Shown here piece after piece: positions 15,619 through 24,605 of a stretch of DNA of 64,000 bases. The DNA comes from CBDAQA01 sp965198865 (lineage in GTDB: Bacteria > Planctomycetota > Phycisphaerae > Tepidisphaerales > Tepidisphaeraceae). The notes beneath the pieces are model-generated. The model ran no database searches. It worked only from the letters and a program-made list of their open reading frames with translations, and had not been told where the DNA came from. The DNA is taken from NCBI GenBank assembly GCA_965198865.1, contig CBDAQA010000025.1, positions 744,001 to 808,000 on the forward strand. Direction: 5' to 3'. The translations under genes and the position numbers were made by a program. Positions within the stretch are counted from its first letter, which is position 1; each line of letters opens with the position of its first letter.

Positions 15619-18600
15619 TCAGGTGGCCGCGGCCGTCACGACGTCGATCGCGAAGTTGCCGAACGTGTAGTTCTTCGACGTCAGGTAGGCCGCCAGGGTC
15701 GCGTCGCTGGCCAGCGCCGCCGCGTTCAGCTTGATGGGCGTGCCGTTGGCGTTCACGACGGCCGACTTGAAGCTGACGGCGGCCAGCCCCTCGCTGCCGG
15801 CGGTGCCGGTCACGTTCACCCGGCCGGTGGTCGCCGTCGTGATCGTGTGGGCGATCACCTGCGAGTCGTTGAACACCGCCGCCGTCCCGCCGCCGGTCAC
15901 CGTCAGGGTCTTCAGCGTCGCCCCGCCGATCGTGGCGGTCGTCGCCGCCGCCAGCGTGGTCGTGTTGCCGACGTTCACCGTCGCGTTGCTGAGCCCACCG
16001 ACGGTCAGCGCGTTCAGGTTCCCGGTCGTGAGCACGTTGCCCGAGAGCGTGCCGGCGACCTTCAGGTTGCCGATCGACGCGGCCGTCACGTCGGCCGACA
16101 GCCCGCCGGCCTTCACGGTCATGTTGGTCAGCGCCCCGGTCACGGAGATGCCGCCGAAGTTGGTCCCGGCCGTCGCGATCGTGACCGTCTTCGCCGCCCC
16201 GCCGACCGTCCAGGTGCCGTTGTTCACCGGTCCGACCACGGCCGAGCCCAGGCTCCCGCTCACCGTCAGGTCGGCGTCGAACTCGCCCTTCACCGCCACC
16301 GCGTTCACCGACGGCGCGGTGATCGGGCCCGGCGTGTTGCCCGACACGGCCGTCCACGAGGCGGCCGTCAGCCTCGAGATCGGGATCGCGCTGGTCAGGA
16401 CCGTCCCCGACACCGCCCCGGCGAACGCCACCGCCGTCGAGGCAACGCCCGCCCCGGCCTGCAGGCTCAGCGTCGCGTTGGTCGCCGTGCCCAGCGAGAT
16501 CGACCGCACCCCGTGCAGCTCGACGTACCCCGCGGGCAGCGCGTTCCCCAGGACCGGGATCGACGCGCCACCGTTGGTCACCAGGTTCGCCGTCTTGGCG
16601 GTCAGGCTGCCCAGCGGGGCCGAGTCGAACACCCCGCCGAACGTCACCGGGCCGTTCGCGGCACCCTTGATGCTCAGCGCGCTGGCGGCCGTGGTGCCCG
16701 ACATGGAGATCATGCGGATGTGCAGCCCGTTGCTCGACCCGCCGCTGACCGTCAACGTCTTGCCCTTGGCGGGCGGCGTGTAGAGGCCGGTGCCGTCGAA
16801 GTAGACGTTCGCCACGCCCCTGTTCAGGCCGACCGTCACCTGCGTCTTGTCCTCGTCGGTGAACGTCACCCCCGTGTAGGTGGCGGTCGACCCGACCGCC
16901 ACGCCGACGTTGATGTTGACCGTGATCGCGGCCGACACCACGCCCGCCGCGCTGGTCACCTTGTACGTGAAGCTGTCGCCGCCCACGACGTCGTGCGACG
17001 GCGTGTACGTGTACACCCCGCCGCTGGTCGGCGGCGTCAGCGTGCCGCCGGTCGGCTGGCTGACGATGGTGATCGGGGACGTCCCGAACGACAGGTTCGA
17101 CGTCTGCGTCGACAGCAGGTCGATCGTCGTCGCCGCGTTCACCAGCGTGAACGCCACCTGGTTGTTGAACGTCGGCGTCGCGGTCGGCGTGGTCGTCGGG
17201 GTCGTGGTCGGGGTGCCGGCGGCGACGACGTTGAACGTCGCGGTCCCGGCGGCGCTGCGCGCCCCGGTGCTGTCGGCCACGGTGTACGAGATCGTCTCGG
17301 CCCCGGTGTACCCCGCGGCGGGCGTGTAGGTGATCGTCCCGTCGCCGTTGTTCGTCGCCGTCCCCCCGTGGTTCGGGCCGGCCGAGATCTGCACCGTGTT
17401 CGCCTCGATCGTGCCGGTCGAGTCGGTCGCGTTGGCGGCCGCGTTGAACACCTGCGCCACGCCCGGCGTCGCGCCGAACGAGAAGCTCGCGGCGACCGGC
17501 CCGGCGTTGGCGGTCACGGTCGCCGCGGGGCTCTGGATCAGCGTCCCGGTGTCGACGGCGACCACCCTGTAGAACACCGTCGCCGCCGTCGTCGCCGTGG
17601 TGTCGGTGAAGGTCGTGGCCGAGATGGGCGACGGCGTCAGCTGCGCGTAGGTGCCGTTCAGCGTGGACGACGAGGAGACCAGGTACCCGACCGGCGAGTA
17701 GTTGCTGGCCGTCCAGGTGAGCGTCGGCGTCGGGCCGGTGGTCACGGCGAGGTTGGTCGGCGTATCGGGGGTCGTCGCGGGGCGGATGTTGCTGACGACG
17801 TAGACGTTGTCCTGGAAGTCGAAGTTCTCCGCCTGGGCCTGGCCGTAGTCCATGGCCATGATGTAGGTGTTCGGGACGGCGTTGCCGCTCTGGTCGACCA
17901 GCGGGAAGAACCGGAAGTGGTGCCCCCCGCCGCCGGTGTTCCCGGCGGCGTTGTTGATCGCGTCGTCGCTGTACTCGTTGTCGACCCGGAACCCGAACGC
18001 CGCCGTCGTGGTGAAGTTCGACCGCAGCGTGCTCGTGCTCCCGTCGCTGGAGGTCGGCAGCACCGTCTGCCCCTGGGCGGCGGTGCCCACGAACAGCCGG
18101 TGGGTCGCCTGCGTGGCGGCCGTGTACCAGCTCAGCGTGGCGGTGTTCCCCTGGGTGCGGAACGCCGACAGCTGCTGGACGGCGACCGGCGCGGCCGGGT
18201 TGGCCGCCTCCCAGTCGCTGGCCAGCACCTCGCTGCCCGACGCCGCCCCCGACGCCGGGAAGTCGGGCGTCCCCGCCGCCAGCCCCAGGTTCGTCTGGTA
18301 GCCGGCCAGCGTGTTGACGATGGTCGACAGCGACGGCTCCTCGTTGTTGTTGCTGATCTGCTGGAAGTACCCCTCGAGCGCGATCACCTTGGTCGGCGTC
18401 GCCGTGTCGCTGCTGCTGATGGTCAGCGACCCGCCGATCGCGGCCCCGCTGGCGGTGTGGTCGGTGTAGTTCGTCTCGTTCACCGTGTGGGCCGGGACGG
18501 TGGCCTGCGTGAAGTCGATCGTGAACGAGAACGTCCCGCCGGCGGCGATGACGGTCCCGGCGAAGTTGTTGTTCGCCGCCGCGTCCGGCAGCGAGAACGG

Positions 18601-18879
18601 GCCGCTCACGGTGATCGACGACAGCGTCAGCGGCTGGGTCGCGTTCGTGTTCTTGATCGTCAGCGCCTGGCTGCTGTGGACCACGTTGGCCGGCGAGTAG
18701 GTGTTCAGCGTCCCCATCGTGTTGAACATCACCTGCGTGTTGCCGGGCAGGGCGTAGGGGTTGGTGACCGAGATCGTGCCGGTCAGCAACTGCCGCGACT
18801 CCAGCGCCTCCAGCACCGGGCGGGCGGCCCGGGCGAGCGTGCGGCGGGTCGGGGCGGCGGGGTTCTTCAGCAGGGACAT
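15619..18879 (-). CDS. Large secreted surface protein with Ig/cadherin-like domains
   Basis: A 1086-residue exported protein. GGAGG five bases before the ATG at 18879 sets the start. The N-terminus has the LESRQLL motif (about 26-32) seen at the start of many planctomycete cell-surface proteins, just before the mature part. Next come a beta-rich region with fibronectin-like character, a cadherin-like block containing GDGTITYTPAAGYTGAETI, a Thr/Pro linker, a second block with GVYTYTPSHDVVGGDSFTY, and a C-terminal half of Gly/Ala/Thr-rich beta repeats. No membrane anchor or PEP-CTERM tail is seen. Function is probably adhesion or cell-surface structure, by inference only. Confidence 0.8.
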   Translation of the reverse strand: MSLLKNPAAPTRRTLARAARPVLEALESRQLLTGTISVTNPYALPGNTQVMFNTMGTLNTYSPANVVHSSQALTIKNTNATQPLTLSSITVSGPFSLPDAAANNNFAGTVIAAGGTFSFTIDFTQATVPAHTVNETNYTDHTASGAAIGGSLTISSSDTATPTKVIALEGYFQQISNNNEEPSLSTIVNTLAGYQTNLGLAAGTPDFPASGAASGSEVLASDWEAANPAAPVAVQQLSAFRTQGNTATLSWYTAATQATHRLFVGTAAQGQTVLPTSSDGSTSTLRSNFTTTAAFGFRVDNEYSDDAINNAAGNTGGGGHHFRFFPLVDQSGNAVPNTYIMAMDYGQAQAENFDFQDNVYVVSNIRPATTPDTPTNLAVTTGPTPTLTWTASNYSPVGYLVSSSSTLNGTYAQLTPSPISATTFTDTTATTAATVFYRVVAVDTGTLIQSPAATVTANAGPVAASFSFGATPGVAQVFNAAANATDSTGTIEANTVQISAGPNHGGTATNNGDGTITYTPAAGYTGAETISYTVADSTGARSAAGTATFNVVAAGTPTTTPTTTPTATPTFNNQVAFTLVNAATTIDLLSTQTSNLSFGTSPITIVSQPTGGTLTPPTSGGVYTYTPSHDVVGGDSFTYKVTSAAGVVSAAITVNINVGVAVGSTATYTGVTFTDEDKTQVTVGLNRGVANVYFDGTGLYTPPAKGKTLTVSGGSSNGLHIRMISMSGTTAASALSIKGAANGPVTFGGVFDSAPLGSLTAKTANLVTNGGASIPVLGNALPAGYVELHGVRSISLGTATNATLSLQAGAGVASTAVAFAGAVSGTVLTSAIPISRLTAASWTAVSGNTPGPITAPSVNAVAVKGEFDADLTVSGSLGSAVVGPVNNGTWTVGGAAKTVTIATAGTNFGGISVTGALTNMTVKAGGLSADVTAASIGNLKVAGTLSGNVLTTGNLNALTVGGLSNATVNVGNTTTLAAATTATIGGATLKTLTVTGGGTAAVFNDSQVIAHTITTATTGRVNVTGTAGSEGLAAVSFKSAVVNANGTPIKLNAAALASDATLAAYLTSKNYTFGNFAIDVVTAAAT

Positions 18880-19212
18880 GAATCCTCCAAGCGGTGTTTC
18901 GACGGCCAGCGGTCGGCCGGGGGCCGGGCGCCCGACGATCCCCGCGTGGCACTCGCCCTCGCGGCGGACGTGACACGTTAGGGATCGGGGGGGCACCTGT
19001 ACAGGTCCAAAGACGCCGCCCGCGGCAACAAATTACGCAAAGCGACACGCGCGATCGCCTGACCCGGCGATGCCAGGATCGCGACGGACCGTCGCAGTCC
19101 CTATCGGTCGCCCGCGCCCGGTCCGACACCAAATCCCCGCAACAGGCCGCGTTGCGGTCGTGCCGGGCCGCCACTATGCTGGCCGCCCGCCATCCAGGAG
19201 CGAGGAAGCACG
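18880..19212. other. Divergent promoter region, no gene seen
   Basis: A 333-base gap between the leftward surface-protein gene and the rightward atpC. It holds a perfect 12-bp palindrome ACCTGTACAGGT at 18995-19006, a possible operator on the surface-protein side, and a good promoter for atpC at its right end. No open frame looks coding. Confidence 0.6.
19152..19180 (+). promoter_or_regulatory. Sigma-70-like promoter of atpC
   Basis: TTGCGG (19152-19157), a 17-base spacer and TATGCT (19175-19180). The expected start of transcription near 19187 leaves a leader of about 25 bases that contains the ribosome site. Confidence 0.55.
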
Positions 19213-19608
19213 ATGTCCTTTCAATGCACAGTGGTCACCCCGGAGCAGCAGGCGTTGGACGAGTCGGCCGAGCAGGTCGTGCTCCCCGCCCATGACGGGC
19301 AGGTCGGCATCCTGACCGGTCGCGCCCCGCTGCTGATCAAGCTCGGCGTCGGCCCGCTGCGCGTCGACCTCGCCGGCGGCGGCCGGAAGTTCTTCCTCGT
19401 GGACGGCGGGGTCGCCCAGATGCGGGACGACAAGCTGACCGTGCTGACCACGATCGCGACGGCCGCCGAGTCGATCGACCTCGCCGCCGCCCAGGCCGAT
19501 GCCGCCAAGGCCGAGGCCGAGCATCCCACCGACGCCGCCGGCCAAGCCGACCGCCGCCGCCGCATCGACCGCGCCAAAGCCGCCGAGGCCGTGTCGAAGC
19601 TCCGCTGA
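19213..19608 (+). CDS. atpC: ATP synthase F1 subunit epsilon
   Basis: A 131-residue epsilon subunit, the normal length. The N-terminal beta-sandwich shows CTVVTPEQQALDESAEQVVLP and HDGQVGILTGRAPLL, which are diagnostic. The C-terminal helical part is Ala-rich with a basic RRRRIDRAKAAEA helix. It regulates and couples the F1 motor. GAGGAAG precedes the ATG. No other atp genes are nearby, although epsilon usually follows beta. It may be an isolated relocated copy. Confidence 0.92.
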   Translation: MSFQCTVVTPEQQALDESAEQVVLPAHDGQVGILTGRAPLLIKLGVGPLRVDLAGGGRKFFLVDGGVAQMRDDKLTVLTTIATAAESIDLAAAQADAAKAEAEHPTDAAGQADRRRRIDRAKAAEAVSKLR

Positions 19609-19616
19609 AGTCGACC

Positions 19617-19715
19617 AGAAAAGAGATGTCCACGAAGGACACGAAGAGACACGAACTCAAGTAGAGCTCAAAGTCTGCTCTTCCACTTCGTGTCTCTTCG
19701 TGGATATCTCTTCTT
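19617..19715. repeat. Inverted repeat of CACGAAG/CTTCGTG units
   Basis: The left arm (19617-19657) has iterated CACGAAGGACACGAAGAGAC units. The right arm (19686-19715) is its imperfect inverse, CTTCGTGTCTCTTCGTGG. The two are separated by about 28 bases. It fills the gap between the convergent atpC and outer-membrane protein genes and could serve as a two-way terminator. It is lower in GC than the surrounding DNA. Confidence 0.75.
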
Positions 19716-19724
19716 CGACTCCGC

Positions 19725-20726
19725 TCAGTACCGGTACTTCAGCCCCGCCCCGCCCCACACCTCGGTGTTGGCCACCAGGGCGTTCGAGAACTTGCCGGTG
19801 TAGGTCAGGTACCCCTCGATCGAGAAGTTGCCGTAGCGCGCGGGCAGGTCGAGCACGTGGTTCAGCGACAGCTCGCCGTTCAGCCCCACGTCGTAGTGCT
19901 GGAACCCGGTGTCCGGCGTGCGCGGGCCGCTGGGGGCCACGAACACGCGCCGGAAGTGGGAGACGTAGGCCACGTCGAAGTAGGGCGTGATCGAGAACCC
20001 CTGGTCGGGGAACTTGAACGCGTGCTTGAACCCGGTCTCCAGGTACCAGCCGTTGTTCAGCTGGTAGTCGTAGGCCGCGTAGACGTACGGCGTGAGGATC
20101 GGGTCGTCGGTCAGGAAGAAGTAGCTGTCGTCCAGCGTCAGCTGGACGAACGCCTCGCCGGTGTTGGGGCTCTGCGTGCCGGGGAGCCGCTCGCGCTCGG
20201 GGTAGATGTAGGCGTTGACGCCCGCCCGCACGTTGAGCGGCGGCAGCGTGTAGTCGAGGCCCGCCGACGGGCGGATCTCCTGGAACCGGCTCAGGGGGTC
20301 GGAGTCGTTGATGTTGGCCAGCACCGCCACGAACGGGTGCGGCAGCTTGCCCAGGTCGAACGTCAGCTGCCCGTCCGCCTGGAAGTTCGACGCGTGCAGC
20401 TTCCCCTGGGCCGCCTGCCCGTTCGAGGGCGGCGTGTAGACGGCCCGGTTGAAGCTGACGCCCCGGTAGTTGTAGTCGGTCAGGTACCGGAAGTGGAGGT
20501 CGACGTTCACGCCCCCCCGGTTGACCAGGTCCTCCGCACGCTCGGGCTCCGGCGGCGCGTAGACGCTCGGCGGCTCGGCCGCGCCCGCGGCCATCAGCAG
20601 CGGCCCATCCACCGGAACCGTCAGGGCGTGAAACCCCACCAAATCGGCTGGATCCGCCGCCCGCGCGGCCGTCGTCACCGTCGCGACCACGGCCGCGCCG
20701 AGCCACCCAACGCACCGTCGCCGCAT
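19725..20726 (-). CDS. Outer-membrane beta-barrel protein (TIGR02001/Gcw_chp-like)
   Basis: A 333-residue exported protein. The signal peptide has an MRRR start and hydrophobic core and should be cut near AARA-A (about residue 22). After a linker, VNVDLHFRYLTDYNYRGVSF is like the opening strand of the Gcw_chp/TIGR02001 family of putative outer-membrane proteins. The rest alternates amphipathic strands rich in Tyr and Phe, and the chain ends in GGAGLKYRY with an aromatic last residue, typical of barrels. The cargo is unknown. Much longer open frames on this strand continue upstream over mgtE, but they are antisense shadow. Confidence 0.75.
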   Translation of the reverse strand: MRRRCVGWLGAAVVATVTTAARAADPADLVGFHALTVPVDGPLLMAAGAAEPPSVYAPPEPERAEDLVNRGGVNVDLHFRYLTDYNYRGVSFNRAVYTPPSNGQAAQGKLHASNFQADGQLTFDLGKLPHPFVAVLANINDSDPLSRFQEIRPSAGLDYTLPPLNVRAGVNAYIYPERERLPGTQSPNTGEAFVQLTLDDSYFFLTDDPILTPYVYAAYDYQLNNGWYLETGFKHAFKFPDQGFSITPYFDVAYVSHFRRVFVAPSGPRTPDTGFQHYDVGLNGELSLNHVLDLPARYGNFSIEGYLTYTGKFSNALVANTEVWGGAGLKYRY

Positions 20727-21032
20727 CGCTCGGGAAGTCGCCAGCACCGTCGCCCGACCATACCGGGCGGCCGCGGGGTTGTCACGAATCGCCCCGCGTT
20801 CCCGGCCCCGCGGGTGCGGCCGGAACTGTTGGCACGCGCGGACGTGGCCAGACCCGGCGCGGCTCCGAGCACGATCGCCTCCGCACCATCGGAGGTTTGG
20901 CATCTCGGAGTCACGCGCGATGGATGACGCATCGCCGTGCGGGGGCCGCCTGGCGGGTGAGTGTTTTCCCACGCTTGCCGTCGGCCCGGGCCCGTTGACG
21001 CCGGGCCGTCGTTGTCGGTAACACGCACGGCA
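20727..21032. other. Divergent upstream region of mgtE, no gene seen
   Basis: A gap of 306 bases between the leftward outer-membrane gene and mgtE. I looked for a magnesium-sensing leader (M-box) and found no recognisable one. A GC-rich hairpin-like stretch lies near 20985-21015. Nothing else can be supported. Confidence 0.4.
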
Positions 21033-22466
21033 ATGTCCGACCCCGCCCCGCACGAGCCGTCCGACGCGCAGCCGTACCTCCCGCCGGAGTACGAGTCGAC
21101 GCACACGGGCCCGATGGCCGCCACCGCCGCCGACTCGCCGGCGCAGGCGATCGCCGACCGGGTGGAGGACCTGGCGGCCGTCGACGGGGCGGCGGTGTTC
21201 GAGCACCTGTCGGCCGAGCGCGCCGCCGCGGCGGCGGAGATCCTGGACCCCTCCACGGCCGGCCGGATCGTCGCCCGCATGAACCCCGAGGCTGGCGCCG
21301 CCGTCATCAGCGCCATGCCGGTGCCCGAGGCGTCGATGGTGCTGGCCGAGGTCGACCCCGACGACCGCGTCGACATCCTGGCCCACGTGACCGGGGCCCG
21401 GCACGACCTGCTCGTCGCCGAGCTCGACGCCGAGGACGCGGCCGAGGTGCGCCACCTGGAGATGTACCCGCCCGACACGGCCGGCGGGATCATGACCACC
21501 GAGGTCACCGCCCTGGTCGAGAACCTCACCGCCCAGCAGGCGATCGAGGAGCTCCGCCGGCTTCAGGAGGAGCTGGGCCAGGTGTTCTACGTCTACGTGG
21601 TCGACGGCCGCCGGCACCTGGTCGGCGTGCTGACCATGCGCGACCTGCTGCTGTCCAAGCCCGACCGGCGGCTGAACCAGTTCATGCGCACCAGCGTCGC
21701 CTCGGTCCCGGCCACCATGGACCAGGAGGAGGTGGCCCGCGTCATGCGCCGGCTGCGGTACCTCGCGCTGCCGGTCGTCGACAATCGCCACCGGCTGCTC
21801 GGCCTGATCACCGTCGACGACGTGGTCGACGTCGTGAACGAGGAGGCGACCGAGGACGTCCAGAAGATGTTCGGCGCCGGCGCCGAGGAGCGGCTGCTCA
21901 GCCCCTGGCAGTTTAGCTTCCGCAAGCGCATCTGGTGGCTGGAGGTGAACCTGGCCACGGCCTTCCTGGCCGCGTGGGTGGTGAGCTGGTTCGACGACGT
22001 GGTGGCCGTGGTGCCGGCGCTGGCGGCGTACATGGGCGTCGTCTCGGGGATGGGCGGGAACGCCGGGGCGCAGGCGCTGGCGGTGGCCGTCCGCGGGATG
22101 GCGCTGGGCGAGAACGCGCCCCGGCTGATCTGGCGCGTCCTGTACCGCGAGACGATCGTCGGCGTGCTGGCCGGGACGGCGGTCGGCGCCACCACTTGGC
22201 TCTGCGCCGCCTGCCACCTGTTCGGGGCCGACGCCTACAAGGGGCACGCCGTCCTGTTCGGCTTCGTGATCGCCATCGCCCTGCTGTTCAACCACGTGAA
22301 CGCCTGCACGACCGGCGTGCTGATCCCCTTCGCCATGCGCCGCATGGGCTTCGACCCCGCCCAGTCGGCCACGATCTTCGCGACCACGTTCACCGACTGC
22401 GGCGGCTTCTTCGCCACGCTGTGGCTGGCGAAGGTCATCCTGCACGGGCACCAGATGGGGTTGTGA
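21033..22466 (+). CDS. mgtE: Magnesium transporter MgtE
   Basis: A 477-residue Mg2+ channel/transporter. Domains in order: an acidic N-terminal MgtE_N domain (about 30-150), the segment YPPDTAGGIMTTEV that opens the two CBS domains (about 150-270), a connecting helix, and five membrane helices (about 310-475). The membrane part contains GMGGNAGAQ and the FTDCGGF segment near the end; both are family hallmarks. The cytoplasmic domains sense Mg2+ and gate the pore. The ATG at 21033 gives the expected N-terminus. The gene is followed by a large palindrome. Confidence 0.95.
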   Translation: MSDPAPHEPSDAQPYLPPEYESTHTGPMAATAADSPAQAIADRVEDLAAVDGAAVFEHLSAERAAAAAEILDPSTAGRIVARMNPEAGAAVISAMPVPEASMVLAEVDPDDRVDILAHVTGARHDLLVAELDAEDAAEVRHLEMYPPDTAGGIMTTEVTALVENLTAQQAIEELRRLQEELGQVFYVYVVDGRRHLVGVLTMRDLLLSKPDRRLNQFMRTSVASVPATMDQEEVARVMRRLRYLALPVVDNRHRLLGLITVDDVVDVVNEEATEDVQKMFGAGAEERLLSPWQFSFRKRIWWLEVNLATAFLAAWVVSWFDDVVAVVPALAAYMGVVSGMGGNAGAQALAVAVRGMALGENAPRLIWRVLYRETIVGVLAGTAVGATTWLCAACHLFGADAYKGHAVLFGFVIAIALLFNHVNACTTGVLIPFAMRRMGFDPAQSATIFATTFTDCGGFFATLWLAKVILHGHQMGL

Positions 22467-22470
22467 CGGC

Positions 22471-22536
22471 GATTGCAGCCGCGTGGTTTTAGCCCGCGGG
22501 GACGGTCCCCGCGGGCTGAAGCCACGCGGCTGCGAT
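22471..22536. repeat. Palindromic repeat (family shared with the copy inside the P1B ATPase gene)
   Basis: 32-base arms (22472-22503 and 22505-22536) around a single base. The three mismatches all allow G-U pairs in RNA. It follows mgtE and precedes the SDR gene. The stretch 22508-22534, read on the minus strand, matches 58067-58092 inside the P1B ATPase gene except for one missing T. Confidence 0.9.
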
Positions 22537-22581
22537 GAAATGCCACTATCGTCGGCACGTCCGTTGCGGAACGCGCCCGCC

Positions 22582-23457
22582 ATGAGCGAGCCCTTCCGCC
22601 CCAAGTCCAGCGAGATCCCCGGCCAGCAGCTCCCCTACCCGGCGAAGCAGTCCGACATGGACCCCCCGCCAGCGACGGACCTGCGCTCCTACAAGCCGGC
22701 CGGGAAGCTGACCGGCAAGCGGGCGATCATCACCGGCGGCGACAGCGGCATCGGGCGGGCCGTTGCGCTCGCGTTCGCGCTGGAGGGGGCCGACGTGGCC
22801 ATCGTCTACAACGAGAACGACGGCGACGCGCGGGAAACGCGGCAACTGATCGCCGACCGCGCGCCGGGCCGCACCTGCCTGACGATCAAGGCCGACGTCC
22901 GCAACCGGCAGGAGTGCTTCGACGCGGTCGACCACGTCGTGGCGAAGCTCGGCGCGCTCGACGTGCTGGTGAACAACGCCGCGTTCCAGAAGGCGGACGA
23001 GAAGTTCGAGGACGCGACCGAGGCCGACGTGCGCCGGGCGTTCGAGACGAACATCCTCGGCTACATGTGGATGGCCCAGGCGGCGCTGCGGCACCTGAAG
23101 GACGGCGACTGCATCGTCAACACCGGCTCGATCGTCGGCCTGGTCGGCATCCCGATCCTGATCCCCTACGCCGCCAGCAAGGGGGCGATCCACGCGTTCA
23201 CGAAGTCGCTGGCGCTGAACCTGGGCCCGCGCAACATCCGCGTGAACGCCGTCGTGCCCGGCCCCGTCTGGACGCCCAACATCCCCGGCACGATGCCCAA
23301 GTCCGAGGTGAGGAACTTCGGCCACGAGGTCGCCCTCGCCCGCCCCGGCCAGCCCGAGGAGTTGGCGCCCGCGTACGTGTTCCTCGCCAGCCAGGATGCC
23401 AGCTTCGTCACCGGCGCGCTGTACGAAGTGACCGGCGGCCGGCTGTCGCCCGGTTGA
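22582..23457 (+). CDS. Short-chain dehydrogenase/reductase
   Basis: A 291-residue SDR with an N-terminal extension of about 40 residues, as in the YghA/YhdF-like 'glucose/ribitol dehydrogenase' group. The NAD(P)-binding motif TGGDSGIG lies at about 51-58, NNAA at 131-134, and the catalytic Ser183, Tyr196 and Lys200 in YAASK are all present. After the active site, PGPVWTPNIPGTMP is typical of this group. The substrate cannot be given from sequence. Some relatives are stress-induced aldehyde reductases. It ends against a strong hairpin. Confidence 0.9.
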   Translation: MSEPFRPKSSEIPGQQLPYPAKQSDMDPPPATDLRSYKPAGKLTGKRAIITGGDSGIGRAVALAFALEGADVAIVYNENDGDARETRQLIADRAPGRTCLTIKADVRNRQECFDAVDHVVAKLGALDVLVNNAAFQKADEKFEDATEADVRRAFETNILGYMWMAQAALRHLKDGDCIVNTGSIVGLVGIPILIPYAASKGAIHAFTKSLALNLGPRNIRVNAVVPGPVWTPNIPGTMPKSEVRNFGHEVALARPGQPEELAPAYVFLASQDASFVTGALYEVTGGRLSPG

Positions 23458-23463
23458 ATCCCG

Positions 23464-23504
23464 CCCCGTTGAGCGACGGCCCGGACGGCCGTCGCTCAAC
23501 GGGG
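23464..23504. terminator. Bidirectional hairpin terminator (also a repeat-family member)
   Basis: A perfect 18-bp stem (23464-23481 with 23487-23504) and 5-base loop between the convergent SDR and glycosyltransferase-like genes. There is no T-run. The arm contains GTTGAGCGACGGCC; related stretches occur at 32861 and 46301. Confidence 0.75.
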
Positions 23505-23511
23505 AGTGGGA

Positions 23512-24387
23512 TCACACGCTCGTCTCCAGGTCGTGCTTGAACAGCCCCAGCGGCTTGAGCGACCGCTTGAACGCCGCCTTGAGCTTCTTCACGAGCGGCG
23601 GGAGCGGCCGGTGCGCGTAGACGGCCGCGGCCCGCTCGGCGGGCGGCAGGTGCGCGGTGCTGCGGAGCAGGTCCGGCAACCCTAAGCGGAAGGCGTCGCG
23701 GATGAAGTGCTGGTGGTAGTGGAAGACGACGTCGATGGCGGGCGACAGACGGGTGTGCCGGTTCAGGACCAGCGTGAACGCGAGCTGCTCGCTGACCACG
23801 CTCGGCACGGCGGCGTAGATCGCGTCGGTCAGGGCCAGGACGTCCGCCAGGCGGGGCGCGTCGGCCGGGTCGATGCCGACCACGCCGGCGTTCCAGTCGT
23901 GCGTGTCCGGGCCGACGTCGTACCGGCCCATCGTCGGGCCCAGGTCCAGCGACAGCGCGGCCAGCCGGTGCCGGTAGTGGCCCAGCGCGTGCAAGTGGCC
24001 CACCGTCCCCTCCATCACGTGCATGATCGCCCGGCCCGGGCCGATCCGGTCGAACAGCTCGGCGGGCGACCGGCGGAAGTAGACGTCGGAGTCGACGAAG
24101 ATCGCCTTGCCCGCCCCGTCGCGCGTGGCGTGCCGCAGCGCCTCGATCTTCACGCGGTGGCCGAAGCCGGCCGGCCCGCGCCAGGCGTTCATCTGCTCGG
24201 CCGACACCGCCTCGAGCGTGACCGGCAGGCCGGCGAACCGACCGGGCGCATCGGTGACGACGACCATGCGGTACGCCGCCGGTTCCGCCCCGTCGAACCG
24301 GACGGCCGAGAGGACGGCGAACGCGATCTCGTCCGGCTGCGGGCCGGAGCCGTAGGACAGGAAAACCAAGCGATTCAAGGGATCCAC
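23512..24387 (-). CDS. Glycosyltransferase-like protein (GT-A fold)
   Basis: A 291-residue protein with the features of a nucleotide-diphospho-sugar transferase. It has an N-terminal beta-alpha region, then the metal-binding FVDSDVYF (DSD, about residue 100), and later DWNAGVVGID. This order resembles GT-A enzymes that act on cell-surface glycans. A C-terminal Lys/Leu-rich helix region (KKLKAAFKRSLK) might bind membrane. Donor and acceptor are unknown. The start is a GTG at 24387 with weak ribosome-site support. Confidence 0.6.
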   Translation of the reverse strand: MDPLNRLVFLSYGSGPQPDEIAFAVLSAVRFDGAEPAAYRMVVVTDAPGRFAGLPVTLEAVSAEQMNAWRGPAGFGHRVKIEALRHATRDGAGKAIFVDSDVYFRRSPAELFDRIGPGRAIMHVMEGTVGHLHALGHYRHRLAALSLDLGPTMGRYDVGPDTHDWNAGVVGIDPADAPRLADVLALTDAIYAAVPSVVSEQLAFTLVLNRHTRLSPAIDVVFHYHQHFIRDAFRLGLPDLLRSTAHLPPAERAAAVYAHRPLPPLVKKLKAAFKRSLKPLGLFKHDLETSV

Positions 24388-24605
24388 CTTCGGAGAAGCG
24401 CGAAAACGATCGTTGGGATGTTAACGCAGGTGATGCCCGTAACGCACATCCCAGATTTTTCGAGGCCGAGGGGGGACGGCCCCGCCGCGGGGGCCGTGGC
24501 CGAATAGGGATAGGAAAAAGGTGGAATTGTTCGAGGCCGCCGTTCCGCTTAGAGTGCGGCCCTCGTGCGTCGGCGTCGATCGGCTCGGACCTGTGGGACC
24601 TCACC

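Noticed and set aside
15847..18981. 1044-residue plus-strand open frame opposite the surface-protein gene
   Set aside because: Arg/Asp/Gly-rich composition typical of antisense shadow in GC-rich DNA; the minus-strand protein has signal, motif and ribosome site.
20727..21032. M-box magnesium riboswitch upstream of mgtE
   Set aside because: No recognisable conserved M-box helices or loop sequences were found by eye.
20675..22604. Very long open frames antisense to mgtE (continuing into the outer-membrane gene)
   Set aside because: They mirror mgtE codons and lack a ribosome site; mgtE has full domain structure. Only the part from 20726 leftward is a real protein.
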